A DNA stretch of 64,000 nt from DATJLY01 sp963729295 (lineage in GTDB: Bacteria; Pseudomonadota; Alphaproteobacteria; ATCC43930; CGMCC-115725): contig CAVSNJ010000026.1 of the NCBI GenBank assembly GCA_963729295.1, forward strand, positions 1-64,000. Reading direction: 5' to 3'. The notes below the pieces were generated by a model. The model made no database searches and was not told the origin of the DNA. It saw only the letters and a program-made list of their open reading frames with translations. The position numbers were made by a program, and so were the translations under genes. Of this stretch, positions 1 to 8,106 are shown one piece after another. The first letter of the stretch is position 1. Each line of letters starts with the position of its first letter.

Positions 1-16
1 GGAAGGGGAAGCCGCG

Positions 17-659
17 ATGAGCAAGCGAATTTATGGCGACAGCCTCGTTATCCTATTCGCCGGCGTGGTTGCGAGTGCGCTGGCGGGATGCAGCAGTCCC
101 GATATCTTGCAGGCGGCGCCTCTCGATACCCACACCGGACAACCGATACCCGTTGCGCTGCCAGACCCAGGGAAGTGGGTTTTCATCGGGACGCAGACAG
201 TCCCGGGCAAATATCAGCACATGGAGTGGGTCAAACCTGTGCACATGGAGCCGCGTCCATTCGGCACGTCATCTATGCAGGTGGCGACTCAAATGGCGGG
301 CTCAACTGGGGAAGCCTGCGGAAGTACCTCCGGGCGATTGGAGCGAATCATTCGAATACCAGGATATGGCGCGGCCCTCCGTCTCGCCGGCGGAGTATCT
401 TGATACGTTCAAAGCGGCGCTATCGCGCGACTGCCCGTCAGCGACCTTCACTCCCATCCGTTTGGACAGCGCCGAGCTGCTGCTGGAAGCAAAATCGGGC
501 GGCTGTGCGCGGTTTGGCAATCAAGATGAGATCGACCGCTTTCTCTTCGGCAGACACGATCTTTTCCACATGAACTATATGGTCAAGTCGCTCGACATGA
601 CCCCCGACCAGCGCGCCGTCGGCATCAAAGCGGTCAACGATTGGAATCTGTCGAAATAA
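17..659 (+). pseudogene. Lipoprotein gene, frameshifted
   Basis: Function unknown. The first frame opens after a purine-rich ribosome-binding stretch (GGAAGGGG at the window start) and encodes a lipoprotein signal with lipobox LAGC (Cys24) and then a domain reaching about HMEWVKP. That frame then drifts into low-quality sequence and stops at 403. A protein-like continuation (DWSESFEYQD onward, ending ..VNDWNLSK) lies in another frame and stops at 659. The two parts read as one exported lipoprotein of about 200 residues broken between roughly 240 and 320. Two separate genes, or an assembly error, are alternatives. No family name can be assigned. Confidence 0.5.
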
Positions 660-669
660 GGATCGGCGG

Positions 670-1504
670 CTACACCTTCGCGGCGAGCGCGGCGGCGGGT
701 TTGCGCGCGGCGACCCTGCGCATCAGCGCGACGATGACGAGGATCGTCGCGCAATAGACCACGAGCTGCGCGCCCGAAGGCTGGTCCGTGTAGCCGACGA
801 GCGTGTGCAGGAGCCGCCCCACCAGGCTGCCGTCGCTCAAGAGCCACGACGTGTCCCACACCGGCGCGGTCAGGATTTCGGCGTCGCCCGCCTGCTGCAC
901 GAAGGCGACCGCCTGCGCCGCGAGCCCGGCGGCCAGAAGCGTGATGAGGCCCGAGGTCGCGGCAAAAAGCCGGCTCGCCGGGATCGAAAGCAATCCCAAA
1001 TACAAGAGCGCCGAGACGCACGCGCCGCCGAGCCAATCCCAGCGCGCCGCCCGCCAGCATCGCCAGGGTCGAGGTGCCGCCCGACGCGGCGATGCCGTAG
1101 AGGAAGAGCACGATCTCCGAGCCCTCGCGCAGCACGGCGACGCCGCAGACGATCGCCAGCGCGGCGAGCGGGCGCCGCCCCGCCGCCACATCGGCGCCGA
1201 TGGCGCGCATTTCGCGCGACAGGGCGCGGCCGTGGCTCGCCATCCAGGCGTTGTGCCAGGTCAGCATGGCGACGGCGAGAGCGAGGATGGCGGCGTTGAA
1301 GAGCTCCTGGCCCGAGCCCGCGAACAAGGAGGCGAGCTGGCCGGCAAACGCGGCGACGAGCAATGCGCCGGCGGCGCCGCCGATCACGCCCCATCCCACC
1401 CACCAGCCGCGGCGCGGCACGCCCTTCGTCGCGGCCAGCACGATGCCGACGATGAGGCCCGCCTCGATGATCTCGCGAAAGACGATGATGAGGCTCGCCA
1501 GCAT
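670..1504 (-). pseudogene. FTR1-family iron permease, single apparent frameshift
   Basis: Inner-membrane high-affinity iron permease of the FTR1/EfeU/FtrC family, which imports iron oxidised or delivered by a periplasmic partner. Both RExxE iron motifs are present: REIIE near the N-terminus in the first helix and REGSE in the middle helix. The frame runs correctly from 1504 to about 1035 (..MLAGGALG). The rest (WLGGACVSALLYLG through the last helices to ..ALAAKV) lies one base out of frame and ends at 670, giving a family-typical protein of about 277 residues when joined. The break is one base in the stretch GGATTGGCTCGGCGGC. It lies just downstream of the cupredoxin gene, on the same strand. 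Because both halves are conserved, an assembly indel is as likely as a true pseudogene. Confidence 0.8.
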
Positions 1505-1514
1505 GCGCGCGGTC

Positions 1515-1883
1515 CTATTTCGAGATCACGACGCCCTGGGCGGTATCGGCGTGATACTCGCCCATGAACGGATAATGCCCCGGCCCGAGCGGCCGCAGGC
1601 GCACGGTGCCGTAAGTGCCGCCGGCGATGACCTTCTCGACCTTGAGCGCGGTCGAATCGAATTCCTCCGCGGTCGGATCCTGGTTCGTGATCGTGAGCAC
1701 GACCGGCTTCCCCGCGGGCACGTCGATCTCGGCCGGCACGAATTTGTGGTCCTTGATCGTCACCGGGATGGCGAGCGGATCGTCCGCCGCCGCCGGCCGG
1801 CCCGGCAGCGCGCCCGCCAGCACCGTGGCCAGCACGACGAGCGGCCAGCGCCGAGTTCTGCCTGCACGACTCGTACAACTCAT
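1515..1883 (-). CDS. Periplasmic cupredoxin-like protein of an FTR1 iron-uptake module
   Basis: Small secreted protein (122 aa): positively charged start, hydrophobic core and a signal cleavage site near PAAA|DD, then one beta-rich cupredoxin-fold domain (PVTIKDHKFVPAEIDVPAGK.. through ..GHYPFMGEYH). It resembles the FtrB/EfeO-type cupredoxin partners that pass ferric iron to an FTR1 permease. The FTR1 gene follows after about 10 bases on the same strand, as in ftrBC. The P19 protein (FtrA) and ferredoxin (FtrD) of the four-gene systems are not in the window. No classical type I copper ligand set (Cys plus Met near the C-terminus) is visible, which is usual for this subgroup. Confidence 0.75.
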   Translation of the reverse strand: MSCTSRAGRTRRWPLVVLATVLAGALPGRPAAADDPLAIPVTIKDHKFVPAEIDVPAGKPVVLTITNQDPTAEEFDSTALKVEKVIAGGTYGTVRLRPLGPGHYPFMGEYHADTAQGVVISK

Positions 1884-1915
1884 GGCCTGCGCGATCCTCC
1901 GGGCGCTTCTCTAGG

Positions 1916-1942
1916 CCAATTGCAATTGCAAGTCAATCGCAA
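1916..1942. promoter_or_regulatory. Possible iron-responsive operator between ftrBC-like genes and the Rieske gene
   Basis: An AT-richer patch in the 125-bp divergent spacer contains the perfect 12-bp palindrome TTGCAATTGCAA, followed by GTCAATCGCAA. TGCAA-type half-sites are known in alphaproteobacterial Fur/Mur-class operators. With an iron permease module starting 30 bases away, metal-dependent control is a reasonable inference, but nothing here identifies the regulator. Confidence 0.3.
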
Positions 1943-2008
1943 GTGATGACGCCGTCGCGCGGGCGGCATTATAGTCGGGCGGGTGCGGCCACTTGAGGAG
2001 AGGGCGCC

Positions 2009-3346
2009 ATGACGACGGCGCGCGAGAACGAGCTTCTGACCCGGGTCGGGCCGGGCACGCCGATGGGCGCGCTGATGCGCCAGTACTGGGTCCCGGTGGC
2101 GCTGTCGGACGAGATTGCCGCCGACGGCACTCCGCTGCGGCTCATGGCGCTCGGCGAGCAGCTCATCGCGTTCCGCGATAGCGCCGGCCGCGTCGGCATC
2201 ATGGATCACCGCTGCCCGCACCGCTGCGCCTCGCTTTTCTTCGGGCGCAACGAAGCGAACGGCATTCGCTGCATCTATCACGGCTGGAAATACGACGTCG
2301 ACGGCAACTGCGTCGATCAGCCGAACCTGCCGCCGCACCAGGACTTCAAAAGCAAGGTGAAGGCCAAGGCCTACCGGGCGCTCGAGCGCTTCGGCGTGAT
2401 CTGGGCCTATATGGGCGAGCGCGCAGCGGCGCCGCCCTTCCCCGATTTCGAGCTCAACGATCTCGCGCCGGCCGAGATCGGCGTCCGCGTCATCCAGCAG
2501 GAATACAACTGGCTCCAAGGGCTCGAGAACGACCTCGACACCTCGCATTTCGGCTTCCTGCATCTGGGCAGCGTCGATCCGGCGACGATGACCCCGGGCG
2601 AGACGCTCTATTACCTCGCCGCCGACCGCGCGCCGCAGTTCCACATCGAGGATACGCCCTTGGGGCTGATGTACGGCGCCTATCGCCCGGCCGATGAAGG
2701 CACCACGCATTGGCGGCTGGCGCATTTCGTGACGCCGTTCTGGGTCATCCCGCCCGCCGGCATGCTGCGCGATCAGATCATGATGAAGGGCTACATCCCG
2801 ATGGATGACACCCACACGCTCGTCATCACGATCCAGCGCGGCAATGCCGGCCGCACCCCGTTGCAGTACCGGCTCGCCTCGGGCGCGCCGATCCCCGGCC
2901 TCGGCTCGCCCATGCCGACACAAGATCAGTACCGCCCCAACACGACCGATTGGTTCGGGCGCTTCCGCCTGCGCAACGAAGCGGGCAACGACTTCCTGAT
3001 CGACCGCGAGGCGCAGCGCACCGGCGGCGTCTTCAGCGGCATCATGGGGCTCGCCGTGCAGGACGCGGCGATCGCCGGAACGATGGGGCCGATCATGGAC
3101 CGTACGTTCGAAAATCTGTCGCCGAGCGACGCCATGATCGCGCGCATGCGCCGCAAGCTCCTCACCCTCGTCGATGCCGTGGCGAAGGACAAAGCCGCGC
3201 CTCTTCCGGGCGTCGACGATCCGGGCGTCTATCGCGGCCACCGCGCCGGGAATTTCATCGCGCCCAAGGGCAAGCCGTTCCGCGCCGCCTACGAGGAAGA
3301 AATGCGCCGGCACGCCAACGCCGCGCCGCGCTGGGCGGCGGAATAG
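2009..3346 (+). CDS. Rieske non-haem iron aromatic-ring oxygenase, alpha subunit
   Basis: Oxygenase component that hydroxylates or demethylates an aromatic or related substrate with O2 and electrons from a reductase. The Rieske [2Fe-2S] ligands are Cys69, His71, Cys88 and His91 (CPH and CIYHG). The mononuclear iron site follows as N174-D-L-D177-T-S-H180-x4-H185. The 445-residue length and layout match phthalate 4,5-dioxygenase-like alpha-only oxygenases. The start is supported by GAGGAG 8 bases upstream. No reductase or ferredoxin gene is adjacent, so electrons must come from elsewhere. The substrate cannot be told from sequence. Confidence 0.9.
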   Translation: MTTARENELLTRVGPGTPMGALMRQYWVPVALSDEIAADGTPLRLMALGEQLIAFRDSAGRVGIMDHRCPHRCASLFFGRNEANGIRCIYHGWKYDVDGNCVDQPNLPPHQDFKSKVKAKAYRALERFGVIWAYMGERAAAPPFPDFELNDLAPAEIGVRVIQQEYNWLQGLENDLDTSHFGFLHLGSVDPATMTPGETLYYLAADRAPQFHIEDTPLGLMYGAYRPADEGTTHWRLAHFVTPFWVIPPAGMLRDQIMMKGYIPMDDTHTLVITIQRGNAGRTPLQYRLASGAPIPGLGSPMPTQDQYRPNTTDWFGRFRLRNEAGNDFLIDREAQRTGGVFSGIMGLAVQDAAIAGTMGPIMDRTFENLSPSDAMIARMRRKLLTLVDAVAKDKAAPLPGVDDPGVYRGHRAGNFIAPKGKPFRAAYEEEMRRHANAAPRWAAE

Positions 3347-3421
3347 CCGTCCGCCCGAGGCGCCCACTCTGCCCGCAATGAGGTGAGCGATGTTCCGCGC
3401 ATCCGAGCGTTTGCCGGATGG

Positions 3422-3462
3422 AGACGGCGCGTCGCCGGCTCCCGGCGCCAGCGCCGCCGTCT
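3422..3462. other. GC-rich stem-loop downstream of the Rieske gene
   Basis: Nested inverted repeat: AGACGGCG at 3422-3429 pairs with CGCCGTCT at 3455-3462, and an inner GCCGG/CCGGC pair lies between them. It sits in the 138 bases between the Rieske stop and the next likely start. There is no T-run after it, so it is only a weak terminator candidate. Confidence 0.3.
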
Positions 3463-3484
3463 GGCGAGGAGCGGATGGGACACA

Positions 3485-3823
3485 ATGCGGACACCAATTG
3501 TCGCGAAGCGATGCAATGCCGCCGATGACGCAGCCTTTCTCCAGGCCGAGGCGAAGCTCACGCACCTCCTGACGGCGCTCGACCGCCTTGCGGACCGGGA
3601 CCCGACCGAAGGCGAGGGCGAACGCCTCATCGACGAGGCGTGCGGCGTGTTCGACTGGATCCGCCGGACCGAGCCCGCCGCGCTCGCCGGCGCCGCGGTC
3701 AAGCTGCGCACGCTGCTTCATCCGGAGCTGGGCATCGAGTTCACGTTCCACCCGGACGACGACCCGGGATCCTTGCGCCAGGTGCTCGCGGTCATCGACC
3801 GCGAAGTGGAAAGCCGCGCCTAG
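3485..3823 (+). CDS. Small hypothetical protein
   Basis: 112-residue soluble protein without signal peptide, acidic and helical in character (DDAAFLQAEAKLTHLLTALDRL..), with ..RTLLHPELGIEFTFHPDD in its second half. Not recognised. I chose the ATG at 3485 because the upstream extension to a GTG at 3383 is Arg-rich and reads as non-coding. The stop codon TAG is immediately followed by GGTGCGATCCATCC, one end of the dispersed repeat described at 4451-4587. Confidence 0.55.
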   Translation: MRTPIVAKRCNAADDAAFLQAEAKLTHLLTALDRLADRDPTEGEGERLIDEACGVFDWIRRTEPAALAGAAVKLRTLLHPELGIEFTFHPDDDPGSLRQVLAVIDREVESRA

Positions 3824-3880
3824 GGTGCGATCCATCCGGGCGAGGGTCCCAGGCGATTCAATCGGCGTGGTCAGACTCTA
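3821..3880. repeat. Short (internally deleted) copy of the TAG-ended repeat
   Basis: Begins with TAG-GGTGC-GATC-CATCC, which includes the stop codon of the preceding gene. It ends on the other strand with TAG-AGTCT-GACCACGCC, a near match to the left end of the 137-bp copy at 4451. The middle keeps only a remnant (GGGTCCCAGG) and lacks the two hairpins of the long copies. Confidence 0.55.
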
Positions 3881-3961
3881 GGGCGGCGCTCGCGTTTGCC
3901 GCCATCCGCGCTATCTTGCCGGTGGTTCCCAGCACAGCACCCGCGAGAAGAGTAAAATCAC

Positions 3962-4453
3962 ATGAAGCGTTTCATCCTGGCCGCACTCTTCGCGTGGCTC
4001 GCGCTCGGCGGCGCCGCGCGGGCCGACGATCTCGGCTGCATCAGCACGACGTTCAGGGCGCTGTCTCCGAACGACAAGGTCTGCATCAGCGATTTCGACG
4101 ATCCGCGCGTGCCGGGCGTCGTGTGCCATATCTCGCAGGCGAGAAAGGGCGGCTGGGGTCAGCCGTTCGGATTGAACGAGGACCCGTCGAACTTCTCCGT
4201 CGCCTGCCGCCAGGTCGGACCCATCACGGTCGATCTCGACCGGCTGAAGGACCAGGAGGAAGTCTTCACGGAGAAGACCAGCATCTTCTTCAAGGCGACG
4301 CGCATCTACCGCATCATCGACAAGAAACACAATACGCTCGTCTATCTCGCGGTGAGCTCGAAGATCATCAACGGATCGCCGGCCAATTCGATCAGCACGG
4401 TGCCGATCATGCCGTGGCCCGCGCCGGGCGAGCACGCCGACGCCGCGAGATAG
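3962..4453 (+). CDS. creA: CreA family protein
   Basis: Periplasmic protein of the conserved CreA family, whose biochemical role is not established. It has an N-terminal signal peptide (MKRFILAALFAWLALGGAARA|DD), followed by the family hallmarks DLGCISTTF, DPRVPGVVCHIS.ARKGG and NFSVACRQVGPI. At 163 aa it matches the usual length. The start follows GAGAAGAG. Only creA is present; the E. coli creBCD partners are absent, which is usual outside enterics. Its TAG stop coincides with the left end of a 137-bp repeat. Confidence 0.92.
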   Translation: MKRFILAALFAWLALGGAARADDLGCISTTFRALSPNDKVCISDFDDPRVPGVVCHISQARKGGWGQPFGLNEDPSNFSVACRQVGPITVDLDRLKDQEEVFTEKTSIFFKATRIYRIIDKKHNTLVYLAVSSKIINGSPANSISTVPIMPWPAPGEHADAAR

Positions 4454-4587
4454 AGTCTGATCCAGCCGCATGAAATCGTCGTTCCTGCGAAAGCAGGAAC
4501 CCAGGGCGAGCGACGTGCCGTTGCGCTGGGCCCCCGCTTTCGCGGGGGCGACGGAAAGAGGCTTCAACTTCGATGGATCGCACTCTA
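4451..4587. repeat. 137-bp TAG-ended repeat, copy 1
   Basis: A complete-looking element. The left end is TAG-AGTCT-GATC-CAGCC (the TAG is the creA stop). The right end on the other strand is TAG-AGTGC-GATC-CATCG, so the termini are inverted repeats of about 17 bases. Inside are two hairpins: GTTCCTGC-GAAA-GCAGGAAC and GCCCCCGC-TTTC-GCGGGGGC, flanked by CCCAGGG and CTGGG arms. It is closely similar over its length to copy 2 at 34701-34837, which has exactly the same size. No protein is encoded. Confidence 0.85.
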
Positions 4588-4634
4588 GAAACGATGCAGT
4601 GGCTGGGCTGGCTCCGCGGCCTTCGGATCAGCCT

Positions 4635-5456
4635 TCAGGGAGTGAAGCCGTAGAGCCGCGCGGGATTGTCGACCAGAAGCTTCTGGCGCGTCGCCGGATC
4701 GGGCGCGATCACCGGGATGAGATCGACGAGGTCGGCATCGTCGGGCTGCCACTTGCTCGTCGGATGGGGCCAGTCCGTCCCCCACAGCACGCGGTCGGGC
4801 GCCGCCGCGATGAGCGCCTGCGCGAACGGCACGGCATCGGTAAACGGTGGCCCGTTGGTCGAGATGCGGTCCGCGCCCGACACCTTGACCCAGCAATTGT
4901 CGCGCTTCACCAGCTCGATGAGCGCCTTGAAGCCGGCCGCATCGAGCCCGTCCCGCGTTTGCCCGCGGCCCATATGGTCGATGACGAAGTTCGTGCGCAG
5001 CGCGCGCAGCAGCTCGAGATTGATGAGCATGTCGGCCGGATCGAGCAGGAACGTCACGTGCCAGCCGAGCGGCCGGATGCAGTCGATAACGCGGCGCACG
5101 ACGGCGAGATCGGGCGCCCCGCCCAGATGCGAAACGAAGGTGAAGCGCACGCCGCGCACGCCCACCGCGTGGAGCGATTCGAGCTCCGCGTCGGTCGGCG
5201 TGTCCTTGACGCGCGCGATACCGCGATAACGCCCGCCGCTCGCGGCGAGCGCCGCCACCGTCACGTCGCGGGCATTCTCGTTGGCCTCGACGATCACGGC
5301 ATGATCGAAGCCGAAATGTCGATGCAACGCGAACAGCCGCGCGGCGTCGAGCTCGGGGTTGGGCGTGCCCGCGCCGAACACGTGGCAGTGGATGTCGCAC
5401 GCGCCGGGCGGCGGCACGAAGCGGGGCTTGCGCAGGTTCGGATTGGGATATGCCAT
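4635..5456 (-). CDS. Amidohydrolase family protein, 2-pyrone-4,6-dicarboxylate lactonase-like
   Basis: Cytosolic TIM-barrel hydrolase of the amidohydrolase-2 group, close in layout to 2-pyrone-4,6-dicarboxylate hydrolase (LigI), which opens a lactone ring. Visible motifs are DIHCHVFG (His23, His25) at the first strand, VIDHMGRG in the middle and WGTDWPHP near the end carrying the catalytic Asp. It ends ..DNPARLYGFTP after 273 residues, normal for the family. It is the last gene of the 12464-to-4635 operon, 19 bases after the ThDP enzyme. Oddity: a neighbouring frame continues past this stop as LKADPKAAEPAQPLHRF and ends exactly at the TAG of the repeat (4585-4587), so the original C-terminus may have been longer. 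Confidence 0.85.
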   Translation of the reverse strand: MAYPNPNLRKPRFVPPPGACDIHCHVFGAGTPNPELDAARLFALHRHFGFDHAVIVEANENARDVTVAALAASGGRYRGIARVKDTPTDAELESLHAVGVRGVRFTFVSHLGGAPDLAVVRRVIDCIRPLGWHVTFLLDPADMLINLELLRALRTNFVIDHMGRGQTRDGLDAAGFKALIELVKRDNCWVKVSGADRISTNGPPFTDAVPFAQALIAAAPDRVLWGTDWPHPTSKWQPDDADLVDLIPVIAPDPATRQKLLVDNPARLYGFTP

Positions 5457-5475
5457 CGCGGTCCTCCGCTCGCTC

Positions 5476-7107
5476 TCAAAACGCCCAGGGATGAATGAAG
5501 GGCCAGGGCGACGTCTCGCTGCCCGGCTCGGACAAGACCTCGATCAAGCTCGGCGCTTTCGCCGCGAGCGCGCGGGCGAGCGCCGGGCGCAATTCCGCCG
5601 GGCTCGAAACCGTGGCGGACGCGGCGCCGAAACTGCCGGCCAAAGCCGCGAAATCGGGGTTCGCCAGGCGATCGCCGATATGGCGGCCGCCGAAATTCAC
5701 GCGCTGGTCGCGCATGACGTTGCCGAAGCCGCGGTTGTTGAAGACGATCGCGACGATGGCGATGTTGTGCTGCACGGCGGTCGCGAGCTCCTGCACACCG
5801 TACATGAAGCCGCCGTCGCCGCTGATCGAGATGACCGGCCGGTCGGGTACGGCGAGCTTCGCGCCGAGCGCCGTCTGGAAGCCGAAGCCCAGATTGTCCT
5901 GATAGCCGCACGAGATGTAGGTGCGCGGCGCGACCACGGGAAAGGCAAAGCGCGCCGCGAATCCCACCTGGCAGATCTCCTCAACGAAGAGTCCCTCGCG
6001 CGGCAGGAGCTCGCGGATCACGTCGAGATAGGCCACTTGCGGCTGCACCGTCTCGTATTTTTGCCGCGCCTTCTCCTTGAGGGCGGCGAATTCCGCGGCA
6101 CGCGAGCTGCGGCCCGCGAGCTTGCCGCGCAGCGCGTCGGCGAGCGCGCGCACGCCCAAGGCCGCATCGCTGACGATCGCGACATCGACCTTGCGCCGCG
6201 GCATCTCGGCCGGATCGATGTCGATGCGCACGATCTTCAGATCGGGCGGGAATTTCCGCCAGCGCAGGAATTGCAGCTCCATGCGCGTGCCGACCGCGAT
6301 CAGCGCATCCGATGTGAGCCACGGCTCGTAGGCGGCGGCGAAATTGAAGCCGAGCGGCGCGTCGTCGGAAACGATGCCGCGGCCGCTCCGGTGCGAGGTC
6401 ACGGGGCATTGCAGCAGCCCGGCGAGCTCGGCGATTTCGGCGCCTGCATCCATCGCGCCCGAGCCGAGCATGATCATCGGCTGCCGTGCCGCGGCGATGA
6501 TGTCGGCAGCCTTGGCGATCAAGGCGGGATCGGGCTCGGGCGGCGCATCGGGCGTTGCGGGCGCAAGCGGTGCCACCGGCGCCTTTTGCGGCAGCACATC
6601 CCACGGGCATTCGAGCGCCGCCGGCCCTTGCCGCCCGCTCCGCATCCGCGCGAACGCCTCGTTGACGAGACGGGGCGCTGCGCTCGGATGCTCGATCCGC
6701 TCGGCCCATCTGACGAGCGTCCGAAGCGTGCCGAGCTGGTCCGGCAGCTCGTGCAGGATGCCGTGGCCCTGGCCGATCTCGCCGGCCGGAATTTCGCCGG
6801 TGAGGCACAGCACCGGCGTGTTGGCGCCATAGGCCGTGCACAGCGCCGCCGTGGTGTTGAGCATGCCGGGGCCCGGCACGCAGGTATAGACCGCGGGCCT
6901 GCCCGACGCGCGCGCATAGCCGAAGGCCATGTAGGCCGCGCCCTGCTCGTGCCGCGTGCCGATGAAGCGGATCTCGTTGCGCCGCTCGTAGAGCGCGTCG
7001 AAGAGCGCATAAGTGTGGGCGCCGGGGATGCCGAAGATCAGCTCGACGCCGTTGCGGATCAAGCCATCGACGATGGCCTGACCGGCGCTCATGTTGCGGT
7101 TGCTCAT
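5476..7107 (-). CDS. Thiamine-diphosphate-dependent enzyme (acetolactate synthase / 2-oxoacid decarboxylase family)
   Basis: Uses ThDP to cleave or condense 2-oxo acids. All three family domains are seen: the Pyr domain with catalytic Glu54 (TRHEQGAAYMAF), a central domain (about 195-330) and the PP domain with the cofactor motif GDG (430-432) to NN (457-458). At 543 aa it matches the family. No FAD- or regulatory-subunit partner gene is adjacent, which argues against a true acetolactate synthase and for a catabolic decarboxylase. The ATG start overlaps the stop of the quinone oxidoreductase gene (ATGA), which settles the start. The substrate is unknown. Confidence 0.88.
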   Translation of the reverse strand: MSNRNMSAGQAIVDGLIRNGVELIFGIPGAHTYALFDALYERRNEIRFIGTRHEQGAAYMAFGYARASGRPAVYTCVPGPGMLNTTAALCTAYGANTPVLCLTGEIPAGEIGQGHGILHELPDQLGTLRTLVRWAERIEHPSAAPRLVNEAFARMRSGRQGPAALECPWDVLPQKAPVAPLAPATPDAPPEPDPALIAKAADIIAAARQPMIMLGSGAMDAGAEIAELAGLLQCPVTSHRSGRGIVSDDAPLGFNFAAAYEPWLTSDALIAVGTRMELQFLRWRKFPPDLKIVRIDIDPAEMPRRKVDVAIVSDAALGVRALADALRGKLAGRSSRAAEFAALKEKARQKYETVQPQVAYLDVIRELLPREGLFVEEICQVGFAARFAFPVVAPRTYISCGYQDNLGFGFQTALGAKLAVPDRPVISISGDGGFMYGVQELATAVQHNIAIVAIVFNNRGFGNVMRDQRVNFGGRHIGDRLANPDFAALAGSFGAASATVSSPAELRPALARALAAKAPSLIEVLSEPGSETSPWPFIHPWAF

Positions 7108-8102
7108 GGCAGCAACACCACGGAGCCGAAATTGCGCCGTGCCTCGAGGTCGCGGTGGGCCGAGGCCGCATCGCTCAACGCATAGGAGCGGCCGATCTCG
7201 ATGCGCAGCACGCCGCGCGTCACCAGATCGAAGAGTTCCGCCGTCGCCGTTTCGATCACGCCGGGCTCGCCGAGATAGGTGCTGATGCCGGGTCGCGACA
7301 TCGCGAGCGAGCCTTTCTTGCTGAGCAGGATGAGATCGACGGGCGGCACATGGCCCGAAACGTTGCCGTAATTGACCAGCATCCCGAACGGCCGCGTGCA
7401 GTCGAGCGACGGCAGGAACGTGTCGTGCCCCACGCCGTCGAACACGGCATCGACGCCCGCCGGCACGATCGTCTTCACGGCAGCGACGAAATCGCTCTCG
7501 CGGTAGAGGATCGGATGATCGCAGCCATGGGCCGCCGCGATCTCCGCCTTCTCGCGCGAGCCGACCGTGCCGATCACGCTGGCACCCAGGTGCTTTGCCC
7601 ATTGGCACAGGATGAGCCCCACCCCGCTCGCCGCGCCGTGGACGAGGATCGTGGCGCCCGGCTGCGGCCGATAGCAGCGCTTCACCACCATCGATGCCGT
7701 CAGGCCCTTCAGCATCATCGCCGCCGCGCGCTTGTCGTCGATCGCATCAGGAAGCGGGATGAGGCACGAAGCGGGCAGGTTGCGCTCCTCGGCATAGGCG
7801 CCGGTCGCTTCGTAGAACGGGCCGCCGGCGCCGACATAGGCGACGCGGTCACCGCGCCGCACGCGCGTCACGCCCGGCCCCAGCGCGGTGACGGTGCCGG
7901 CCGCCTCGTTGCCGAGGATGAGCGGAAAGCGCACCGGTGCTGCGAGATAAAACCCGCCGCGCCGGACGTTGACGTCGGAGAAATTGAAGGCGATCGCGCC
8001 GTGCCGGACGCGCACCTCGCCGGCGCCCGGCGGCGGCAGCTCGACATCCTCCCAGCGCAGGACGTCGGGCCCGCCATGCGCGTGGATGCGGATCGCCTTC
8101 AT
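7104..8102 (-). CDS. NADPH:quinone oxidoreductase-type MDR protein
   Basis: Zinc-free medium-chain dehydrogenase/reductase of the quinone oxidoreductase group, using NADPH to reduce quinones or enones. The N-terminal GroES-like domain (ILGNEAAGTV.ALGPGV) is followed by a Rossmann domain with the VHGAASGVG nucleotide motif and the YGNVSG motif. The zinc-binding Cys of alcohol dehydrogenases is absent. 332 aa, typical length. It sits between the NIPSNAP gene (4 bases upstream) and the ThDP gene (overlapping), so it is co-translated with a catabolic set. Confidence 0.88.
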   Translation of the reverse strand: MKAIRIHAHGGPDVLRWEDVELPPPGAGEVRVRHGAIAFNFSDVNVRRGGFYLAAPVRFPLILGNEAAGTVTALGPGVTRVRRGDRVAYVGAGGPFYEATGAYAEERNLPASCLIPLPDAIDDKRAAAMMLKGLTASMVVKRCYRPQPGATILVHGAASGVGLILCQWAKHLGASVIGTVGSREKAEIAAAHGCDHPILYRESDFVAAVKTIVPAGVDAVFDGVGHDTFLPSLDCTRPFGMLVNYGNVSGHVPPVDLILLSKKGSLAMSRPGISTYLGEPGVIETATAELFDLVTRGVLRIEIGRSYALSDAASAHRDLEARRNFGSVVLLP

Positions 8103-8106
8103 CGCC

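Noticed and set aside
3383..3484. Upstream GTG start for the small hypothetical gene
   Set aside because: The extra residues are Arg-rich and coincide with a GC stem-loop, so they look non-coding.
3911..4567. Minus-strand frame beginning with KAGAQ-like peptides
   Set aside because: This peptide pattern is the usual translation of the hairpin repeat, and the rest is antisense to creA.
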